From positions 51,138-115,137 of the forward strand of contig JAFXQM010000013.1 in the NCBI GenBank assembly GCA_017527075.1: 64,000 nucleotides of DNA, in the 5' to 3' direction. The notes beneath the pieces were generated by a model, which saw only the letters and a program-made list of their open reading frames with translations, was not told the DNA's origin and did no database searches. Source of the stretch: Selenomonadaceae bacterium (GTDB lineage Bacteria; Bacillota; Negativicutes; Selenomonadales; Selenomonadaceae). Each line of letters starts with the position of its first letter. Position 1 is the first letter of the stretch. Both the position numbers and the translations under genes were made by a program. Shown here piece by piece: positions 34,036 through 42,622 of the stretch.

Positions 34036-34233
34036 TTAACGTTTTTTCGGGACGCCCGCTTGTCTGCGAAGAGCCGCTTCCAACCTTTTTCCGACTTCTT
34101 CGTTGTTGTGTCGAGACATCGGGAAGTAATTGTCAGTTATCGGACTGTACCAAATTTCGTGATTGGTGCCTTCATGGTCGAAGCGACAGCCGGTTTTTTT
34201 GAAATCGCGTTTGAGCTCCGCAACTTTTGACAT
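34036..34233 (-). CDS. hicA: HicA-like toxin (mRNA interferase)
   Basis: A 65-residue double-stranded-RNA-binding-like protein with the catalytic His in GTNHEIWYSP and the family end FPMSRHNNEEVGKRLEAALR. HicA cleaves mRNA when free of HicB. The residues expected for activity are present, so the toxin is probably functional. GAGGAGGATTTGTC lies before the ATG. It stands between rmlB and hicB. Confidence 0.88.
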   Translation of the reverse strand: MSKVAELKRDFKKTGCRFDHEGTNHEIWYSPITDNYFPMSRHNNEEVGKRLEAALRRQAGVPKKR

Positions 34234-34245
34234 GACAAATCCTCC

Positions 34246-35265
34246 TCAGCGGTTGCCGTACATTTTTGCGTAATAATTTTTGTACTCGCCGCTGATGATT
34301 TTCTCCCACCACGCGCGGTTGTCCAGATACCACGCGACAGTTTTCTTTATGCCGTCGTCAAATTTCGTCTGCGGCGTCCAACCGAGCTCACGGGAAATTT
34401 TCGTCGGGTCGATGGCGTATCGTTGGTCGTGCCCCTTGCGGTCGGTGACGAACTCAATCAAGTCCTCGCTCTTGCCCAAGATTTTCAAAATCGTTTTGAC
34501 CACGTCCAAGTTCGTGCGCTCATTGTGCCCGCCGATGTTATAAACCTCTCCGACGGTTCCGCGCCGAATTATCAAATCAATCGCCGCGCAGTGGTCTTCC
34601 ACATAAAGCCAATCGCGGACGTTAATGCCCTTGCCGTAAACGGGCAGCTTCTTGTCGTGCAGCGCGTTGATAATCATAAGCGGAATTAATTTTTCGGGGA
34701 AGTGGAACGGTCCGTAATTGTTCGAGCAGCGAGAAATCGTCGCGGGAATTTTATACGTGCGCTGATAAGCTTGAACGAGCAAATCGGCGGCGGCTTTACT
34801 CGCCGAATACGGGCTGGACGTGTGCAGGTTCGTCGTCTCCGTGAAAAATAAATCGGGGCGGTCGAGCGGCAGGTCGCCGTAAACTTCGTCGGTCGAAACC
34901 TGATGGAAGCGTTCAATGCCGAATTTTCTGCAGGCGTCGAGCAAAACACTCGTGCCGATTATGTTCGTGCGCAGGAAAAGTTCGGGGTCTTCAATCGAGC
35001 GGTCGACGTGACTTTCCGCCGCGAAGTTCACGACGACATCGGGTTTGACCGCCGCGAAAAGTTTGTACACGCCCTCGCGGTCGGCAATGTCTCCGCGAAC
35101 GAATTCAAAATTTTTATTGCCCTGCGCCTCCGCCAATGTCTCAAGGTTACCGGCGTAAGTGAGTTTGTCCAAGCAAATGATTTTGTCCGCGGGATGATTC
35201 TTCAGCTCAAAATAAATGAAGTTGCTGCCGATGAAACCCGCGCCGCCCGTCACGATGATTGTCAT
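34246..35265 (-). CDS. rmlB: dTDP-glucose 4,6-dehydratase
   Basis: RmlB makes dTDP-4-keto-6-deoxyglucose, the precursor of dTDP-rhamnose and other surface sugars. Motifs are [19 protein letters not shown] (NAD), [18 protein letters not shown] (catalytic Thr-Asp-Glu), [15 protein letters not shown] (Tyr/Lys) and [20 protein letters not shown]. The start at MTIIVTGG has GGAGGG about nine bases upstream. rmlA, rmlC and rmlD are not in the window. It is divergent from fhs. Confidence 0.94.
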   Translation of the reverse strand: MTIIVTGGAGFIGSNFIYFELKNHPADKIICLDKLTYAGNLETLAEAQGNKNFEFVRGDIADREGVYKLFAAVKPDVVVNFAAESHVDRSIEDPELFLRTNIIGTSVLLDACRKFGIERFHQVSTDEVYGDLPLDRPDLFFTETTNLHTSSPYSASKAAADLLVQAYQRTYKIPATISRCSNNYGPFHFPEKLIPLMIINALHDKKLPVYGKGINVRDWLYVEDHCAAIDLIIRRGTVGEVYNIGGHNERTNLDVVKTILKILGKSEDLIEFVTDRKGHDQRYAIDPTKISRELGWTPQTKFDDGIKKTVAWYLDNRAWWEKIISGEYKNYYAKMYGNR

Positions 35266-35419
35266 GATTTTTCCCTCCAAAAAATTTTTCAAAGTTCAAG
35301 CGCGGCGAGCGGTTAAATTTTTTTCGCCGACAAGTCGCGCCCATTGGATGCAACGTCACGTTGCCCTCCTGAAGTTTTTGGCTCATGATAACAAAAAATT
35401 TTTCTCGCCGCAAAAAAAT

Positions 35420-35448
35420 TTTACGGCGGCGGATTTTTTTGTTATGAT
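35420..35448 (+). promoter_or_regulatory. Predicted promoter of fhs
   Basis: TATGAT preceded by TG (extended -10) with TTTACG 17 nt upstream lies about 25 nt before the fhs start in the divergent rmlB-fhs region of about 210 bases. Confidence 0.45.
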
Positions 35449-35473
35449 TGAAAAAATTTTTGGAGGCGATTTT

Positions 35474-37141
35474 ATGTTGAGCGACGTCGAAATTGCGCAG
35501 GGCGCGAAGGTCGAAAAAATTTCTGCGGCGGCCGCCAAGCTCGGACTGACGGAAGACGATTTGGAGTTTTACGGAAAGTTCAAGGCGAAAATTTCTGCCG
35601 ACGTGTGGAAAAAAATTTCGGGCAATCCCGACGGCAAATTGATTCTGGTCACGGCAATCACTCCGACGCCTGCGGGCGAAGGCAAGACGACGACTTCAAT
35701 CGGGCTGGCGGATGCGTTCGCGCGGCTTGGAAAAAAAGTTTGCGTGGCGTTGCGCGAGCCGAGCTTGGGTCCTTGCTTCGGGATAAAGGGCGGGGCGGCA
35801 GGCGGCGGTTACGCGCAGGTCGTGCCCATGGAGGACATCAACCTGCATTTCACCGGCGACTTCCACGCAATCACGACGGCGCACAATCTTCTGGCGGCGG
35901 TCGTCGACAATCACCTGCACCAAGGCAACGAACTCAAGATTGACGTGCGGCGCGTGGTGTGGAAGAGAGTTTTGGATTTGAATGACCGCGCGCTGCGAAA
36001 TGTAATCGTCGGGCTCGGCGGCAGGATTAATGGCGTCCCGCGCGAGAGCGGCTTCGACATAACCGTTGCCTCGGAGATGATGGCGATTCTTTGCCTCGCG
36101 AAAGATTTTTCCGACTTGAAAGAGCGACTCGGAAAAATTATCGTGGCGTACACCTTCGACGGCGCGCCCGTCACCGCGAACGATTTAAAAGTCACGGGCT
36201 CGCTGGCGTTGCTGCTCAAGGACGCGATTAAACCGAATCTCGTGCAGACTTTGGAGGGAACGCCCGCGCTGATTCACGGCGGCCCATTCGCGAACATCGC
36301 GCACGGCTGCAACTCGGTCACCGCGACGAAATACGCTTTGAAATTGGCGGACGTCGTTGTCACGGAGGCAGGCTTCGGCGCGGATCTCGGCGCGGAAAAA
36401 TTTTTGGACATCAAGTGCCGCATGAGCGGCTTGAGACCCGACGCGGTCGTTATCGTCGCCACAATTCGCGCGCTGAAAATGCACGGCGGCGTCAGCAAAA
36501 AAAATCTCTCCGAGCCGAACGTCGAGGCAGTGGCGCGCGGGCTGGAGAATTTGGAAAAGCATATCGAGAACGTTCAAGGCTTCGGCTTGCCGGCGATTGT
36601 CGCGCTGAATGATTTTCCGACGGACACCGACGAAGAAATTTCTGCCGTGGAAAAAATTTGCGCGGATAAAAAAGTTCGGTTCGCGCGTTCGAAAGTTTTC
36701 GCTCAAGGCGGCGCGGGCGGCATTGAACTCGCGCAGGCGGTCGAGGACAGCTTCACCGACGAAAAAAATTTCAAATTCACTTACGCCGACGACGAAACCA
36801 TTGCCGAAAAAATTTCTGCCGTCGCGAAAAAAATTTACGGCGCGGACGGAGTGACTTTCCTGCCCGCCGCAAAAAAACAGCTCGCGGAGATTGAACAGCT
36901 CGGCTTCGGAAAACTTCCAATCTGCGTTGCCAAAACTCAGTACTCCCTTTCCGACGACGCAAAAAAAATTGGTCGCCCGAAAAATTTCAACGTGACTGTC
37001 CGCGAGGTAAAAATTTCTGCGGGCGCGGGCTTCGTGGTCGTGCTCAGCGGAGACATCATGACAATGCCCGGTCTGCCCAAGCGTCCTGCCGCCGAGCAAA
37101 TCGACATCACGCCCGACGGAGTTATCAGCGGGCTCTTCTGA
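35474..37141 (+). CDS. fhs: Formate-tetrahydrofolate ligase
   Basis: Fhs joins formate to tetrahydrofolate with ATP, giving 10-formyl-THF. The P-loop [19 protein letters not shown] and the segments [37 protein letters not shown] and [18 protein letters not shown] are diagnostic. Corrected length of 555 residues is typical; the start has TGGAGGCG eight bases upstream, while the longer open frame runs into rmlB. It supplies one-carbon units for purines and formyl-Met; a Wood-Ljungdahl role cannot be judged here. Confidence 0.95.
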   Translation: MLSDVEIAQGAKVEKISAAAAKLGLTEDDLEFYGKFKAKISADVWKKISGNPDGKLILVTAITPTPAGEGKTTTSIGLADAFARLGKKVCVALREPSLGPCFGIKGGAAGGGYAQVVPMEDINLHFTGDFHAITTAHNLLAAVVDNHLHQGNELKIDVRRVVWKRVLDLNDRALRNVIVGLGGRINGVPRESGFDITVASEMMAILCLAKDFSDLKERLGKIIVAYTFDGAPVTANDLKVTGSLALLLKDAIKPNLVQTLEGTPALIHGGPFANIAHGCNSVTATKYALKLADVVVTEAGFGADLGAEKFLDIKCRMSGLRPDAVVIVATIRALKMHGGVSKKNLSEPNVEAVARGLENLEKHIENVQGFGLPAIVALNDFPTDTDEEISAVEKICADKKVRFARSKVFAQGGAGGIELAQAVEDSFTDEKNFKFTYADDETIAEKISAVAKKIYGADGVTFLPAAKKQLAEIEQLGFGKLPICVAKTQYSLSDDAKKIGRPKNFNVTVREVKISAGAGFVVVLSGDIMTMPGLPKRPAAEQIDITPDGVISGLF

Positions 37142-37156
37142 AAGGCGGCGGTAAAG

Positions 37157-37432
37157 TTGCGCGCCGTGAACTCTTACATAAAATTCGTCCGCTTCGAGGA
37201 GCACGATATCCCGAATGACGACGCGAAGAACAAACACCTGAAGCAAGAATTTTATCTGCACCTGAACGCGCGGAAATATCGCGGCATGAAAGATTTTTAT
37301 GCGGGCGGCGTCGAAAATTTTTACTGCCACTTTGAACTCGTCGGAAATGTTTTGGTCGTGCAGGCGAACGAAAATTTCATTGAGCTTTGCCGAAAATTTT
37401 TGTGCATGTTCGAGAACGTTCACGAGCAATAA
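37157..37432 (+). CDS. Conserved-looking hypothetical protein
   Basis: I do not recognise this 91-residue protein. It is soluble, acidic and rich in aromatic residues (FVRFEEHDIPNDD, KQEFYLHLNARKYRGMKDFY, VENFYCHFELVGNVL). It begins with TTG 15 nt after the fhs stop; a GTG three codons later is an alternative. It ends at a terminator, so it is probably co-transcribed with fhs. Codon usage looks like its neighbours, which supports a real gene. Confidence 0.6.
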   Translation: MRAVNSYIKFVRFEEHDIPNDDAKNKHLKQEFYLHLNARKYRGMKDFYAGGVENFYCHFELVGNVLVVQANENFIELCRKFLCMFENVHEQ

Positions 37433-37470
37433 AAAAAATCCCCTCGGAAATTCGGGGGGAAATTTTTTTG
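37433..37470. terminator. Bidirectional intrinsic terminator between the fhs unit and frdB
   Basis: The stem CCCCTC/GGGGGG (one G-U) with an 8-nt loop is flanked by a run of eight A and by AATTTTTTT. Confidence 0.75.
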
Positions 37471-37483
37471 CGATAAGCCGCGT

Positions 37484-38230
37484 TCAGTTGTCGAAAATAT
37501 TTTTGAGTGCTTGGATATTCACGTCGCGGTTGAGTTGCGCAAGGTAAGTGGTGAGCTTGATTGACTTCGGGCAGACCTCCACGCAGTTTTGGCTGTTGCC
37601 GCAGCTGGTGATGCCGCCCTTCTCCATGAGAACGTTCAAACGCTTGGGCGCGTCGAATTTCCCGAACGGGTGGAGATTGAACAGATAAGCCTGAACGGTC
37701 GGTGCGGGTCCGATGAAGTCTGATTGCGGTCCGACGTTCGGGCAGGCCTCCAAGCAGCAGCCGCAAGTCATGCAGCGGGAAATTTCGTAAGCCGTGCGCG
37801 CGGTGTAGGGATTTTGAATCGGGGCGTCGCGGTTTTCCCACGAGCCGTCCAACTCAATCCAACCCTGAATCCTCTTGAGTGCCTCGAACATTCTCGTGCG
37901 GTCAATGAGCAGGTCGCGGATAACGGGGAACGTCCGCGCAGGCTGAAGTTTAATCGGCTTGGTGAGGTTGTCGACGAGCGCGCAACACGCCTGCTGAGCT
38001 TTGCCGTTGATAACCATCATGCACGCGCCGCAAACTTTTTCCAGGCAGTTGCATTCCCACACGACGGGCGGAACTTTTTTGCCATCGACGGTGACGGGAT
38101 TTTTTTGAATCTCCATGAGCGAGGCGACGACGTTCAAGCCGGGGCGATAGTCCACGTCAAATTCCTGCGTGTAAGGCTTTTCGTTCGGTCCGTCTTGACG
38201 CTCTATTACAAATCTGACTTTTTCAGCCAT
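37484..38230 (-). CDS. frdB: Fumarate reductase/succinate dehydrogenase iron-sulfur subunit
   Basis: This subunit carries electrons between the quinone site and the flavin. Three cluster motifs are visible: the [2Fe-2S] cysteines in WECNCLEKVCGACMMVING, the [4Fe-4S] set in CMTCGCCLEACPNV and the third cluster in SQNCVEVCPKSI. The 248-residue length is typical. It is the last gene of the minus-strand operon C-A-B. Direction (fumarate reduction versus succinate oxidation) is not fixed by sequence; an anaerobic fermentative host favours fumarate reduction. Confidence 0.93.
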   Translation of the reverse strand: MAEKVRFVIERQDGPNEKPYTQEFDVDYRPGLNVVASLMEIQKNPVTVDGKKVPPVVWECNCLEKVCGACMMVINGKAQQACCALVDNLTKPIKLQPARTFPVIRDLLIDRTRMFEALKRIQGWIELDGSWENRDAPIQNPYTARTAYEISRCMTCGCCLEACPNVGPQSDFIGPAPTVQAYLFNLHPFGKFDAPKRLNVLMEKGGITSCGNSQNCVEVCPKSIKLTTYLAQLNRDVNIQALKNIFDN

Positions 38231-38243
38231 AACTAACGCTCCT

Positions 38244-40055
38244 TTACTCTTTCTTCGCGACGGCGTAGTTGCGGGCGCGCGGCTTAATCAGCGAGTGGTC
38301 GAATTCGCGGTAGCTGACAAGCGGCTCCTCAGTCTTCGGGTCGTAGTTGATAATCGTGGTGAACATGAAGTTTTTGTCGTCGCGTCCCATGAAGACCAAG
38401 TCGCCGTTCTCGTCGTGTTTGCGCTGACCGTTTTCAAGGACGATTTTAGCGTGAGCACCGCGAGACTCGTCGCGGCAACGTGCGCCCTTGGTGATTGCCA
38501 TGGCGTAGAGAATCATGTTGCGCAGCTGGCGAACGAACATTGCCTCCTGGTTGGCGACGTTTCCGCGGTCGGTTATGCCAATGTCGTCCCAACGCTTGAG
38601 CAACTTTTTCAACTCAACCAGGCACGCGTCCAAGCCGATGTTGTCGCGCTCAATCGCCACGTATTTGTACATGAGGTCGCCCATTTCGTGGTGAAGTTTG
38701 TGCGCGTTCTCGGAGCCGTTCATCTGCAAAATTTTGTCATACTCGTTTTGAACTTCTTGCCGCGCGGCTTCCAGTTCGTCGTCGGTGAGTTCGGAGCCGT
38801 TCTTGCCGCTCTTCGCCCACTTCATTGCCTCAGGCCCCGAAACCGTGCCCGAATATGCCGCACTGAGCAGAGAGTTTGCGCCGAGACGATTCGCGCCGTG
38901 ATATTGGTAATCGCATTCGCCGGAAGCCATGAGCCCGGGGATATTCGTGAAGTGGAAACGGTCAACCCAAATGCCGCCCATGGAGTAATGGACGCTGGGG
39001 AAAATTTCCATGGGAACTTTGCGCGGGTCTTGCCCGACGAATTCGGAATACATTTCCAAAATGCCGCCGAGTTTGCGCAGGAGATAGTCGCCGTCGATGT
39101 GGGACAGGTCGAGGTAAACGCGGTTCTCGCCGTTAATGCCGAGCCCCATGTGCACGCAGACTTTGAAAATCGCGCGGCTGGCAACGTCACGCGGGACGAG
39201 GTTTCCGTAAGCGGGATACATTTCCTCAAGGAAGTACCAGGGCTTGCCGTCCTTGTAAACCCAAACGCGTCCGCCTTCGCCGCGGCATGCCTCAGACATC
39301 AAGCGGTTTTTGTCGGAGCCGGGGATTGCCGTCGGGTGAATCTGAATGAATTCGGGGTTTGCGATTTCCGCGCCCTGCTGATAGACAGCCGAGACCGCCG
39401 AGCCGTTGCAAATCGTCGAAGCCGTGCAGCGTCCGAACACCTGACCGGGACCGCCCGTCGCGAGGATGACCGTGTCCGCGCGGAAGGATTTAATTTCCAT
39501 GGAGTTCATGCTCTGCGCGACGATTCCGCGGCAAATGCCTTCCTTGTTCTTGATTATCTTGATGAATTCCCAGAACTCATATTTTTTGACGGAGCCTTTG
39601 ACTTCCCAGCGACGAACTTGCTCGTCGAGGGCGTAGAGGATTTGCTGACCGGTCGTGGAGCCGGAAAAGCACGTGCGTTTATTTTTCTGTCCGCCGAAAT
39701 TGCGCAGGTCGAGATTGCCTTCGGGTGTGCGCGTGAAAGTGACGCCCATGCGGTCGAGCATTTTAATCAGCTTCGGAGCCGCCTCAACCATGCCTTTGAC
39801 CGCCAACTGGTCGGCAAGGAAGTCGCCGCCGTAGACCGTGTCGTCGAAGTGTTCATAAACGCTGTCGTGTTCGCCCTTGGTGTCCATGCAGGCGTTCATG
39901 CCGCCCTGGGCGCAAAGGGAGTGCGAACGTTTGACGGGGCAGTAGGAGAACAGCAAGACCTCGCCGCCAAGTTCGCAAACCTTAATCGTGGCGAGCAGAC
40001 CGCTTATGCCGCCGCCGACGATTATAATTTGTTTCTTAGTCATATCTTTAGCCAT
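38244..40055 (-). CDS. frdA: Fumarate reductase/succinate dehydrogenase flavoprotein subunit
   Basis: The catalytic subunit with covalently bound FAD. The N-terminal IIIVGGGISGLLATIKV binds ADP; RSHSLCAQGGMNACMDTK contains the His that would link FAD; IQIHPTAIPG, MGGIWVDRFHFTNIPG and YQYHGANRLGANSLLSA complete the family signature. Its 603 residues fit the five-heme-free-subunit B. subtilis/Wolinella class with a single cytochrome b partner. A 13-nt gap separates it from frdB. It reduces fumarate made by the neighbouring fumarase. Confidence 0.94.
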   Translation of the reverse strand: MAKDMTKKQIIIVGGGISGLLATIKVCELGGEVLLFSYCPVKRSHSLCAQGGMNACMDTKGEHDSVYEHFDDTVYGGDFLADQLAVKGMVEAAPKLIKMLDRMGVTFTRTPEGNLDLRNFGGQKNKRTCFSGSTTGQQILYALDEQVRRWEVKGSVKKYEFWEFIKIIKNKEGICRGIVAQSMNSMEIKSFRADTVILATGGPGQVFGRCTASTICNGSAVSAVYQQGAEIANPEFIQIHPTAIPGSDKNRLMSEACRGEGGRVWVYKDGKPWYFLEEMYPAYGNLVPRDVASRAIFKVCVHMGLGINGENRVYLDLSHIDGDYLLRKLGGILEMYSEFVGQDPRKVPMEIFPSVHYSMGGIWVDRFHFTNIPGLMASGECDYQYHGANRLGANSLLSAAYSGTVSGPEAMKWAKSGKNGSELTDDELEAARQEVQNEYDKILQMNGSENAHKLHHEMGDLMYKYVAIERDNIGLDACLVELKKLLKRWDDIGITDRGNVANQEAMFVRQLRNMILYAMAITKGARCRDESRGAHAKIVLENGQRKHDENGDLVFMGRDDKNFMFTTIINYDPKTEEPLVSYREFDHSLIKPRARNYAVAKKE

Positions 40056-40073
40056 AACAAAATCTCCCGATTC

Positions 40074-40697
40074 TTAGTAAACGTAATAGCTGCCCATGAA
40101 GACGAGCGTTATAACGCACATGGCCGCGCACAGGAGCATGCTGATAATGCTGATGGCACTTTGCGCGCGCGGACCTTTGGTGATGCCCCAAGTCATGCAG
40201 AAGGTCGTAATGCCGTTGCAGAAATGGAAAATTGCCGCCCACATGCCGATGACGTAGAGCACGGCGATAATCGGATTCTGGAAAAAGTTTTGGAGAAGTT
40301 CAAAGGAAATGGGAGTGCCGGTGATACCTTTGACGTAGAAGCGCAGGTAGCCGACGTGCCAGATGAGGAAGACGACGAGGAACCAAGCCGTCCAACGCTG
40401 GAGGGCAAAATTGCGGTTGCGGGCGTAGGGATAGTTGCCCGGATTATTTTTGGCTTGCAGGGCGATGTAAATACCATAAATGCCGTGGAACAGAAGCGGA
40501 ACCGCGATACCGCCGATTTCCAAGCCCATGAAAATCGGTTTGGGAATGAGCTCCATCATTTCGAGCGCGGTGTTAAGACCTTGCGGACCGAGAATCGCCG
40601 TGGAGTTGGTGAACATGTGTTCGATAAGCACCATGCCCAAGACGACCAAGCCGCACAGGGAATGTAACCGCCGCAGATAAAAAGTTGTGTGGAACAT
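40074..40697 (-). CDS. frdC: Fumarate reductase/succinate dehydrogenase cytochrome b subunit
   Basis: A 207-residue membrane protein with five predicted helices and conserved histidines expected to bind two haems b (RRLHSLCGLVVLGMVLIEH, LLFHGIYGIYIAL, WHVGYLRFY, IFHFCNGITTF). This is the single-subunit dihaem anchor of the B. subtilis and Wolinella class rather than the two-subunit E. coli type. It is first in the operon. Upstream lies an 8-bp tandem repeat that also reaches the next gene. Confidence 0.9.
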   Translation of the reverse strand: MFHTTFYLRRLHSLCGLVVLGMVLIEHMFTNSTAILGPQGLNTALEMMELIPKPIFMGLEIGGIAVPLLFHGIYGIYIALQAKNNPGNYPYARNRNFALQRWTAWFLVVFLIWHVGYLRFYVKGITGTPISFELLQNFFQNPIIAVLYVIGMWAAIFHFCNGITTFCMTWGITKGPRAQSAISIISMLLCAAMCVITLVFMGSYYVY

Positions 40698-40717
40698 TGT
40701 GACCTCCTTGTTTTTTT

Positions 40718-40791
40718 AGGGAATTAGGGAACGAGGGAAGCAGGGAAGCAGAATACTATTTCCCTATTTCCCTACTTCCCTTTTTCCCTAG
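40718..40791. repeat. Octamer tandem repeat forming an inverted pair
   Basis: Four 8-bp units AGGGAANN are followed, after a short spacer, by four units TTCCCTNN, so the block can fold on itself. Its last unit TTCCCTAG contains the TAG stop of the fumarase beta gene (on the minus strand CTA at 40788-40790). It separates frdC from the fumarase genes. Confidence 0.8.
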
Positions 40792-41360
40792 ATTTGATTG
40801 ATGTCGAAGTGGCGATAATCCTTCTGCCCGATTTCGTAGAAGTTATTGCCCTCGCAGTCAATGACGACAATCGCGGGGAAATCGACGACCTCCAAAGCCG
40901 CCACCGCTTCGGGTCCGAGTTCGGGGTAAGCAAGGACGGTGTAACTTTTGACGGATTTGGCGATGAGAGCCGCCGCGCCTCCGACTGCCGCAAAGTAAGT
41001 CGCGCCGTTCTTTTTCATGGCCTCGACAACTTCCTTTGTGCGCGAGCCTTTGCCGACCATGCCCTTGATTCCCTGGTCAAGCATCGTCGGGGTGTAAGCG
41101 TCCATTCTGCCCGAAGTCGTCGGACCGCAAGAACCAATCGGGTCACCGGGTTTGGCGGGCGTGGGGCCAAGGTAGTAAACGATTTGATTTGTCCAATCGA
41201 CGGGCAATTTTTCTCCGCGCGCCAATGCCTCCGTCATGACTTTATGAGCAGCGTCGCGTGCGCTGATAATCGTGCCGGTGATGAGGACGCTGTCGCCCGC
41301 TTTGAGTTTGCGCGACATCTCCTCGGTGAACGGCGTCGTTATTCTTATGCTTTCAGCCAT
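40788..41360 (-). CDS. fumB: Fumarate hydratase class I, beta subunit
   Basis: The C-terminal half of two-subunit, [4Fe-4S] fumarases and tartrate dehydratases: GDSVLITGTIISARDAAHK, YYLGPTPAKPGDPIGSCGPT, GKGSRTKEVVEAMKKNGATY and GPEAVAALEVVDFPAIV. The 190 residues correspond to the beta domain of FumA-type enzymes. With the alpha subunit 95 nt upstream it hydrates fumarate to malate or the reverse. The symbol means beta subunit, not E. coli FumB. Its stop codon lies inside an octamer repeat. Confidence 0.92.
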   Translation of the reverse strand: MAESIRITTPFTEEMSRKLKAGDSVLITGTIISARDAAHKVMTEALARGEKLPVDWTNQIVYYLGPTPAKPGDPIGSCGPTTSGRMDAYTPTMLDQGIKGMVGKGSRTKEVVEAMKKNGATYFAAVGGAAALIAKSVKSYTVLAYPELGPEAVAALEVVDFPAIVVIDCEGNNFYEIGQKDYRHFDINQI

Positions 41361-41390
41361 TCTGTTAATCTCTCCTTTGCAAAATAGATT

Positions 41391-41464
41391 TTAGCTTTGA
41401 GCTTCGAGCTTTAAGCTTTAAGGGTAACAATCCTCAAAGCTCCAAGCTTACAGCTTAAAGCTCT
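41391..41464. repeat. Heptamer tandem repeat (AGCTTNN type) between fumarase subunits
   Basis: Seven-base units TGAGCTT, CGAGCTT and TAAGCTT on one side and AAAGCTC, CAAGCTT, ACAGCTT on the other form an imperfect inverted pair. The block covers the TAA stop of the alpha-subunit gene (41455-41457). Confidence 0.75.
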
Positions 41465-42297
41465 CTGTGAGCGTGGCGCATGGCGTGGCAACAAATGGTG
41501 ACTGCCACCGGCAAGCCTGCAATGTGCGTCGGTGCCCATTCAATGTTGACGGCAAGCGCGGAAGTGGTGCCGCCGAGCTGAGGACCGATGCCCGTCGCGT
41601 TAATCATGTCCAGAAGCTCCTGCTCAAGCTTGGCGTATTCGGGCATGGGGTTGCGTTCGTCGATTGAGCGCGTCAAAGCTTTTTTGGAAAGGAGCGCGGC
41701 TCTGTCCATTGTGCCGCCGATACCGACGCCGACGACCATGGGCGGGCACGGATTCATGCTGGCGTGCAGGATAATTTCCATGACGGCTTTTTTCACGCCG
41801 CGAACGCCGTCAGCGGGCACGAGCATTTTAATTCCCGATTTGTTCTCGGAGCCGAAACCTTTTGGCGCAATCGTGATGCTGAGCTTGTCGCCCGGCACGA
41901 TTTTGGTGTAGATGACGCCCGGCGTGTTGTTCTTGGTGTTCACGCGATTGAACAGCGGCTCGCCGACGACAGATTTGCGCAGGTACCCTTCAGTGTAACC
42001 TTTGGCAATGCCCGCGTTGACTGCCTCTTCCAAATCTCCGCCGACAATGTGCAAGTCCTGCCCGACTTCGAGGAAGACAATCGTCATGCCGGTGTCTTGG
42101 CAATAGGGACGATCCTCCGCCTTGGCAATCTCGGCGTTCTTGATAATCTGGTCGAGAACGATTTGACCGACGGGCGACTTTTCGGTCTCGCGCCCGCGCT
42201 TGAGTGCACGATAGACATCGTCCGGCAGATAGTAGGCGGCCTCCTTGCACATCTCGGCGACGTTCTCGGTGATGAGTTTAACGTCCAGCTCTCTCAA
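41455..42297 (-). CDS. fumA: Fumarate hydratase class I, alpha subunit
   Basis: The catalytic alpha subunit of the two-part Fe-S fumarase. Conserved segments are RPYCQDTGMTIVFLEVGQDL with a cluster cysteine, NPCPPMVVGVGIGGTMD with another and GIGPQLGGTTSALAVN. The start is set at TTG 42297 because AGGAGG lies six bases upstream, giving 280 residues; the longer frame has no ribosome site. Symbol means alpha subunit. It feeds fumarate to the Frd complex downstream. Confidence 0.92.
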   Translation of the reverse strand: MRELDVKLITENVAEMCKEAAYYLPDDVYRALKRGRETEKSPVGQIVLDQIIKNAEIAKAEDRPYCQDTGMTIVFLEVGQDLHIVGGDLEEAVNAGIAKGYTEGYLRKSVVGEPLFNRVNTKNNTPGVIYTKIVPGDKLSITIAPKGFGSENKSGIKMLVPADGVRGVKKAVMEIILHASMNPCPPMVVGVGIGGTMDRAALLSKKALTRSIDERNPMPEYAKLEQELLDMINATGIGPQLGGTTSALAVNIEWAPTHIAGLPVAVTICCHAMRHAHREL

Positions 42298-42445
42298 AGT
42301 AATCCCTCCTGAAATATAATTGCGGTCAAAAAAATTTCTTGTCACTTGGTTTGGATATTTGCCGCGCCGATTAAAATTCCTGCAACTTGTTGATAAATTT
42401 TCGGTATCGTTGCGGGCGTCAAAATTTTTCCGTCGCCCGTGCAAC

Positions 42446-42474
42446 TTGCCATTTGATTTTCAATCTGATAAGCT
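42446..42474 (+). promoter_or_regulatory. Possible promoter before the aminotransferase
   Basis: TTGCCA and TAAGCT with a 17-nt spacer. The -10 is weak, so this is tentative. It lies in the 325-base region between fumA and the aminotransferase gene, which also holds a duplicated gene start. Confidence 0.3.
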
Positions 42475-42503
42475 TTCAAAAAAATTTTTACGGAGTGATT
42501 GAC

Positions 42504-42617
42504 TTGGAAAAATATCTCGGCGGCCGCTTTGAAAGCGGCGGAACAGCGGGTATGCTTTTAAGCCTTCAAAAATTTTTAGCCGCTCGCCGTGCTTTAAGCA
42601 AAAATTTTATGAGGTGA
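42504..42617 (+). other. Upstream short open frame from a duplicated aminotransferase start
   Basis: Twenty-seven bases at 42495-42521 repeat those at 42614-42640 with one mismatch, including the ribosome site, TTG and first six codons of the aminotransferase. The first copy opens a 37-codon frame beginning MEKYLGGRFESGG and ending Asn-Phe-Met-Arg at a TGA that overlaps the ribosome site of the real gene. Either a duplication scar or a translated leader. Confidence 0.5.
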
Positions 42618-42622
42618 TAGAC

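Noticed and set aside
35207..35413. 68-codon frame upstream of rmlB starting near a GGAGGG
   Set aside because: It runs into the rmlB start in another frame, has no recognisable domain and probably represents the rmlB leader.
38295..40667. Very long open frame antisense to frdA and frdC (about 790 codons), and similar ones at 26349-28298 and 16627-18729
   Set aside because: They mirror well-supported genes codon for codon, have Arg/Val/Phe-rich composition without recognisable domains and lack ribosome sites; they arise from codon bias on the coding strand.
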